Source of the DNA: Megalonaias nervosa
Taxonomy: Eukaryota; Mollusca; Bivalvia; Unionida; Unionidae
DNA length: 64,000 nucleotides
Assembly: GCA_016617855.1 (NCBI GenBank)
Contig: JAECUM010003637.1
Coordinates: 62,001 to 126,000, forward strand
Direction of reading: 5' to 3'
In this document: positions 58,708 through 64,000 of the stretch, one piece after another
How positions within the stretch are numbered: the first letter of the stretch is position 1
Layout of the letters: each line of letters opens with the position of its first letter
Notes under the pieces: model-generated
What the model was told of the DNA's origin: nothing
What the model saw: the letters and a program-made list of their open reading frames with translations, nothing else
The model's database searches: none
Position numbers and translations under genes: made by a program

Positions 58708-58885
58708 GAAATCGCGGAAGCTGTGATAGCTTATTGGTTAGCATGCCGAACTCATGACTGAAACGGTGTGGATTAGAATCCAACGTGGAACCATCATCGG
58801 TTAGATACCATGGTCTGTTCTTGAGAAACGAACTTTACTCCAACTCCTTCGGCACTAAATAGCCTGCATGTTTTACTTTACTATT
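58708..58885 (+). mobile_element. tRNA-derived SINE, third family (fragment)
   Basis: Begins near GGAAGCTGTGATAGCTTATT with box A-like TAGCTTATTGGTTAGCATG. The anticodon-loop equivalent is CTCATGA (CAT, tRNA-Met-like). Box B-like GGATTAGAATCC lies at 58770-58781. The body has AACTCCTTCGGCACTAAATA. No tail or TSD identified. No CCA end or intact tRNA stems, so not a functional tRNA gene. Confidence 0.6.
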
Positions 58886-60120
58886 AAGCACCAAAGCTCA
58901 AACTCACCATAAATCAAACGGTCAGTCCCTACGTTATAATGTACCAAACACGCTACTACAGTGAAACTTATCAAACTTATCAAACACCAGGTATACCAAA
59001 ATTCTATTAAAATCAACATTTCTATTTCGTTCTGAAGTTTTTCTTCTTTAATATCATATTTTATTTTCAGAATAGTTGATTAGGTGATACCTGTTTACTT
59101 TATTTTATCAAATAAAGTATTCATGGGATAATATCATTTAATTTAATGGAGCAATGGATGGTAGGCATTTAAGCCTTTCTCTGTAGCATTTAAGGGTGGT
59201 AAACAGTCAGCCAAGGGTTGATGCAAGGGTTTATGCTCACCTTTCTTTCACTATTTCTAGCAGTGTCGAACGTTACATAACCAATCAGATGATGTTAAGA
59301 AATGTCTTTCTTTGACATATGCATCTAAAATTTAAAGATGACAACCATTACATTTTATAAAGGCTTTTAATCTTGAAGAATATCGTAGATCCCTTCAGAA
59401 CTCTGAAGTTCAAAATAATAATAGAAACAAAGAAACAGCCTTATATTGGCTTCCTATTTGTGAATGTGTACATTTATTTTGACCAGGAACATAATTGCGT
59501 CTAGAGTTTAAACATGTAGAGAACATATCCCCGAACAAGCAGAAACAATGAATCCAACCAAGTGAGGTAGGGGAGTTCTGTGTCCATGATTTAGAAATTA
59601 CTGGAAATGAAGATTCCATCAGGAAAATAAATCGCTAGATTGTGATGTATATGTAACTGTACAGACATTGCCTCATAATAAAGTCAAAGTAGTGGTGAAT
59701 AGAGGAACAGATGATTTTATTTTGACGTTTATTTGAATTACAGCCTCATCATGTAAACTTAATTGCCTACATATGTCTCCCTGACATAGAACACAACTGA
59801 ATAGCTCTAGTGCGTTGATAAGTATGCTCGTATTAATAAATCTCGAATTCATGACTTTCTGCGCTGCTATTTAGTTACAATAAGCGTCTTTCGAATGTTT
59901 CTTTTTTCATATATATTTACGGATCATCAAACATAAATACATTAACGTTACACATACTTATAAAATAGATGAGTAATTCAGTTCAGACCATCACCATCCC
60001 GTAGTTCTGGCTGCTCAGCCTCAACACTTTCATCCCTTTACTAGAAATCACTTTTTTTATCCAAATCAAAGTGTGTGAAATTTGGTCTGTTTATCTATTC
60101 AGTTGGATTGGAGGTCTGTG
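58886..60120. other. No gene seen
   Basis: AT-rich; no motif. Confidence 0.4.
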
Positions 60121-60122
60121 GC

Positions 60123-60656
60123 ATGTGGCATGCATAAACAGGATACCCAATCAGAATTTAACAGCTATGAATTGTATCAATGGCTCCCAACTTTTTCGAG
60201 CATATGGACCCCTCATTAACTCCGCGGCCTCCGGAGGGTCCATGGCTCACAGGGTGGGAACCACTGAGTTACACTATTGTATGATGCATCGAGTCTCCAG
60301 AGGGAGCTATCATAGACTGCTGTGCATAGCACAAACTCTCGTCGTATAGCAGTTTGTTTTGTGAAAACAATATATGCCCTAAATAATCGCCAAGTGACTT
60401 ATCTGTCCCATGCTCTGAATAAATAAATGATATTGTCAAATTCATCTTTGTGGAAACTCAACGTTGCAATCACATTATGGTCAGTGTGGTACCCATCTGT
60501 ACGTATGTTTTAATCCTAAATTACTATTGACGTTAACATTTTCATGTTACTGGTAGCATTTTACAATACAATTCAGTAACTGACCAGGCACCGTTGCGTT
60601 ATCTATTTAGTTCGTTTCAGTTGAAATCCATTAATATGTGGCATGCATAAACAGGA
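60123..60656. repeat. Pair of 21-bp direct repeats 513 bp apart
   Basis: The word TGTGGCATGCATAAACAGG (extended by A-T on one side and A on the other) occurs exactly at 60123-60143 and 60636-60656. It could be a target duplication around a ~490-bp insertion that itself contains the MITE at 60178, or a remnant of a tandem duplication. Confidence 0.6.
60178..60266. mobile_element. Short hAT-like MITE, 89 bp
   Basis: Left end CAATGGCTCCCAAC, right end the complement of CAGTGGTTCCCACC. CAGTGGTTCCCA-type ends are characteristic of hAT elements. Inside, ATATGGACCCCTC pairs partly with GGAGGGTCCATGG. No TSD detected. Confidence 0.5.
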
Positions 60657-61792
60657 GGACAGGTTGATTTATGGGACCTACCCTCTCTGAATTGTAGCGC
60701 ACATGACTTACACCTACATGGGTTTCAAGAAGAAATACAAAAGCAGGAGAAGTTGCAAAAATTGTAGGAGGGAGGGAATGATGAATTTGGGAATAAATGT
60801 GTGTTGGTCCAGTCGGAATTTCATTTGTGGGGGTAACCTGAAATGATGTTGACCTGTTGGAAGATTTACTGAAATAATACCGCCTTGTATAGATGAGTCA
60901 ACTTTTTTGAAGATATTTTAAGTACAGTGCACTATTTAGCATAAAATTCTTATTGATATTTGTTGCTGAAGGGATAATTACTGATCATTTTGTGAGTTCC
61001 ATCCTAATGACGGGGGGAGGGAGAAATATAATACAGCATTATCAGGTTAATTTATACTGATATTGGAATATTACAATGTGTCGAGTCCTTTGAATGAAAT
61101 AGATGAATATTTTCCTTAGTGGAAAACAAATCTGTTTTTAAAAAATCTGTTTGAAAAAGAAGCACTGGAAATGCAAGTTAAAATTTAAAAAATAATGCTA
61201 CACATGCTGTAATTAATGATAAAAATATTCAGCTTAAGAAATAGATGCATTATACGTTATAATACTGTATATGTGCTGAAAATATTACAAATTATAAATA
61301 AATTACTGAATTGCTCCAAACAGAATTCAGTGAAATATATTCACTTGTAACGAATGTTTAATTTGTCACAATATGGATTCTAACCACTATAAGTAGAATG
61401 CATTTTCAAATTCTAATTCCAAGTAGGTGTGACATTTTAGTGACTGCTTTTGATCCTAAGGTAGATTTTCCATTAGTAGCAACCATTGACAATTACCAGA
61501 TAATACTCTGCAGTGTATTGGCATAGTTGTGTTGTATTTAATTATAAAATATACATTTCAAACATCCGTATTACTTAGCATATCATAATATACCCTTTGT
61601 CTGTCCTTCCATCAGTCTGGGCCTCACTGCCACTACTTCTCAATTGCTGGGCAGAAAGTAACCAAAATAAACTTTTTTGATAGGTTGCCATGTCTTGGCT
61701 ATCTGCATTATAGGTATGATGTTTAGTCCTGTCCTTATGTAGTCAATTATTAAATAAACCAAAATTGTAAAGACACTACTATAAATCTGCTC
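60267..61792. other. No gene seen
   Basis: AT-rich; G-run at 61012-61020. No motif; the 86-codon minus frame (61900-61640) crosses the D3 boundary and is not kept in the other copy. Confidence 0.4.
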
Positions 61793-64000
61793 ATTCAAGT
61801 TTCTGTAGCCACTTACACATTTGAATTTGCTTGAAAAAAAATAAATTTTAAATGACAAAGGTGGCACGCTGTTAATGTTAGGTAATGTGTGAAAACGCAT
61901 GAATTGAAGTCCTTACGGTTCATATTCTTGTAAAGTCTCCTGCTAACGTCTCCCCTGCAAACAGCTCTGCAACAATCAAACGTACAATACGATATTCAGA
62001 AAACCTCAAATCTTGCACGTGATGTGATACATTCCTCTCAACATTCAATAGAGATCAACAAGTTCTCTAGAATAGTTCATGAGCACCATTAAACATATTT
62101 AGACCAGATAAAACGTGCAAAATATAGCAATACTGTATGTCATCATATCTAAGATCATTTAATCTAAACTATGTCGGAGGAACTGAAAGAAGTACGCAAA
62201 AGGATGAATCCTTACCGTCCTAATTAGATGACAAAGAAACTGAGCATATGTCCAGTTGCAGAACATGTCTCCTCCACTAGCCAAACTTCAACATTAGTAT
62301 GCAACCAGCCAACAGACGCAAATTGGTTGCAGAATCCAATAAATGAAAGGAATCATACTGGATACATCTCCTTTGAATACTGAAACAAAGAGGCTTATAA
62401 AACGAAGACATCAAACTTCCGTCATCATTATTCTAGCCCTTAATGTTGACAATAGCAACATCAGTTAATTTTGTTCATTATGAATATTTTACATCACTTG
62501 TTGATTTTTGTATTTCTCGTTGGTATTATTTCCATTGGTATGGCTATTACTGCTACTACAGAAACACTGAAGTGTCCTGCGTACACCATCATACCTCAGA
62601 AAATAGACCCCAAAGTCAACACTTTCATTGCATTAGATATATTCATTAGATATAATCATGTGCAGTTTACTTATTCAATGGGTTATTCTGTGTTTAGTGC
62701 TTGGCTCAGTTTTGCAACTTCTTTTGACACATACTCAATGAATGACAAAAGCACGTAGGCTAGCATACACGTTTTTTGATGTTTATTTTTAACGTTATAT
62801 AATACATTAGCTTTAAGTCTGTGGTTTTATTCCTGAACCATTTTATTGTCATTCATATAATCAATATATTCAAACTTTAAAATGACATGAATTTTGACTC
62901 GACGACCCACACAGTTCGATAACCATTTGTCCGAGTTTTAGAAGAAATGCAGTGTGGTAAATATTTGAACTAGCTTGATGGTCTGATAAGGCAGCGCCAC
63001 ATTGGACTAGTTGTTATGTGATAGCGATGACATATGCGCACATCTGAGATGTGGATTGCAAGACCTAGATGCTAGACCTCTGTACTTTCTTGCAAGATGA
63101 TCGTGATCACTTCGGTAACTTATCGGTTTCATATTTATTAAATATGTTGCAAAACAGTAAAATTTGTCTCGTCTGCCTTTGGCAAGATCTCACAACAATG
63201 AAGTGATTGAACTCATCTTATAGTCAAGGCAATCATGGAGAGGGAGCAAATTTGTCTTGTAGCTGAAGGAAAATAACTTGTATAACCCGCGTCACGTTTT
63301 CTGTACGATTGGCAATCCGGAAAATAAGAATGTATTTTAGAACACAATAGAATTGAAGTAGATGACCCCAAATAGTTTTCCATAATACATTCGGATCGAT
63401 TGTAGCGTTTCCTGGGTAGTTTCCATAATTTCCAATTGTTTCCGGATAATTTTAATACGTAATAAATAGTAATATTAGTGGATATACGCTTAAGCGAACA
63501 GAATATGTCCCTGTAAACAATATACCATATGAGTATCAGCTCTAAATGTATAATACTTTGCCATATATGTTATATTGTTTCCTAAATGTTATCATCCCAA
63601 ATTACAAATGATACGTTCTTAATTTTTTATTTGTGTATGCTGGTTCTCAATGAACAGTATTTCAAATATATTTTGCCACAGCCTGGCCACTGTCATTTTA
63701 AGCTACATGTCATTGTTTCTTAACTTGAGAATATAAAATAAATAGTTCTATATTTCCATCATAAGTATCTGTCTTGCTGTTGGTGGAACTTTCAGCTTGT
63801 TTCAATTATTAATATTTGCGAATAACATCTTTCAAACCTTACTTGATTTCAAGCTAACACCCCTACACTTCGTATATGTTATACACTGATGCAAACATAC
63901 TTAAGTTCATGTATCGTATAATATTCCTCCAATCTTCTTAACTCTTAAGAATTACTTATACAATTGCCTCTCCCTCCTAATATTGCTAATATTGCATTAC
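61793..64000 (+). repeat. Segmental duplication D3, copy Z
   Basis: Matches 50481-51810, split by about 910 bases (62107-63017) not present in copy Y. Continues past the window end. Confidence 0.88.
62480..62758 (+). CDS. Open frame with signal-peptide-like start, inside the copy-Z-specific segment (weak)
   Basis: ATG 62480 opens a 92-codon frame beginning MNILHHLLIFVFLVGIISIG with small residues MAITATTETL after it, a good-looking signal peptide or anchor, then one cysteine and FSAWLSFATSFDTYS. No splice donor or domain is obvious. It sits in the 910-base segment found only in copy Z. May be a first exon or chance. Confidence 0.25.
   Translation: MNILHHLLIFVFLVGIISIGMAITATTETLKCPAYTIIPQKIDPKVNTFIALDIFIRYNHVQFTYSMGYSVFSAWLSFATSFDTYSMNDKST

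Noticed and set aside
58720..58785. tRNA-Met gene
   Set aside because: Stem pairing poor and followed by SINE body; a tRNA-derived SINE head.

Overview
The window looks like gene-poor, AT-rich nuclear DNA from an animal, most probably a marine invertebrate and perhaps a mollusc. The signs are long CT, TA, CA and ATGT microsatellites, no operon-like gene packing, tRNA-derived SINEs ending in a GCTGAAAA-TGGCGTTAAA-type tail, several LINE lineages, and eroded Polinton/Maverick (adintovirus-like) DNA viruses or transposons. The taxon is an inference. I see no complete, intact host protein-coding gene. What can be read is mostly mobile elements, many with exact target-site duplications (TSDs), plus a few spliced-exon candidates.

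Layout. 0-3.7 kb: broken Polinton-like element with a PolB C-terminus on + (catalytic aspartates lost), a packaging ATPase on -, and a tandemly duplicated ~0.6 kb block with an unknown membrane-type protein on -. 4.8-5.2 kb: TA repeat and SINE family A. 7.65-8.87 kb: a 1.2 kb near-complete palindrome with a 7-bp TSD. 8.9-9.1 kb: hAT-like MITE. 10.8-11.2 kb: SINE family B on -. 12.5-13.1 kb: second copy of the same ATPase. 17.2-18.7 kb: satellite-like array interrupted by a 439-bp inverted-repeat element packed with AAGCTT. 20.1-20.5 kb: three repeated hairpins. 21.1-21.5 kb: ~130-bp tandem repeat. 21.5-23.45 kb: CR1/Jockey-type LINE. 24.2-25.0 kb: SINE B inserted in an acidic reading frame on -. 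27.5-27.9 kb: old LTR end. 28.9-29.2 kb: SINE A on -. 31.8-32.05 kb: minisatellite.

34.5-43.8 kb holds the main feature. It is a decayed Polinton/adintovirus-like element on +: packaging ATPase, a possible core-type protein, an alpha-helical structural protein, retrovirus-type integrase with chromodomain, penton-like minor capsid protein, small hydrophobic virion-type protein, double-jelly-roll major capsid protein, and two unknown downstream frames. A 928-bp solo LTR (TSD ATGA) is inserted in it. All its genes carry stops and frameshifts. Its ATPase differs from the one at 1 kb and 12.5 kb, so two element lineages colonised this locus.

43.9-64 kb is a mosaic of diverged duplications: D1 at 44.0-45.3 and 47.8-48.9, D2 at 45.3-45.8 and 55.1-55.7, D3 at 50.5-51.8 and 61.8-64.0. 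D2 carries a 48-nt phase 1-1 exon candidate in both copies. A 66-nt phase 1-1 exon candidate lies at 52.0 kb and has a diverged relative at 33.5 kb. Together these suggest duplicated pieces of a multi-exon gene family, possibly receptor cytoplasmic tails (inference). Later insertions are a second solo LTR (49.5-50.4, TSD ATTA), a 5'-truncated RTE LINE (52.44-54.41, 12-bp TSD), a second LINE on - (56.7-57.87), a tRNA-derived SINE (58.7) and a small hAT-like MITE (60.2).
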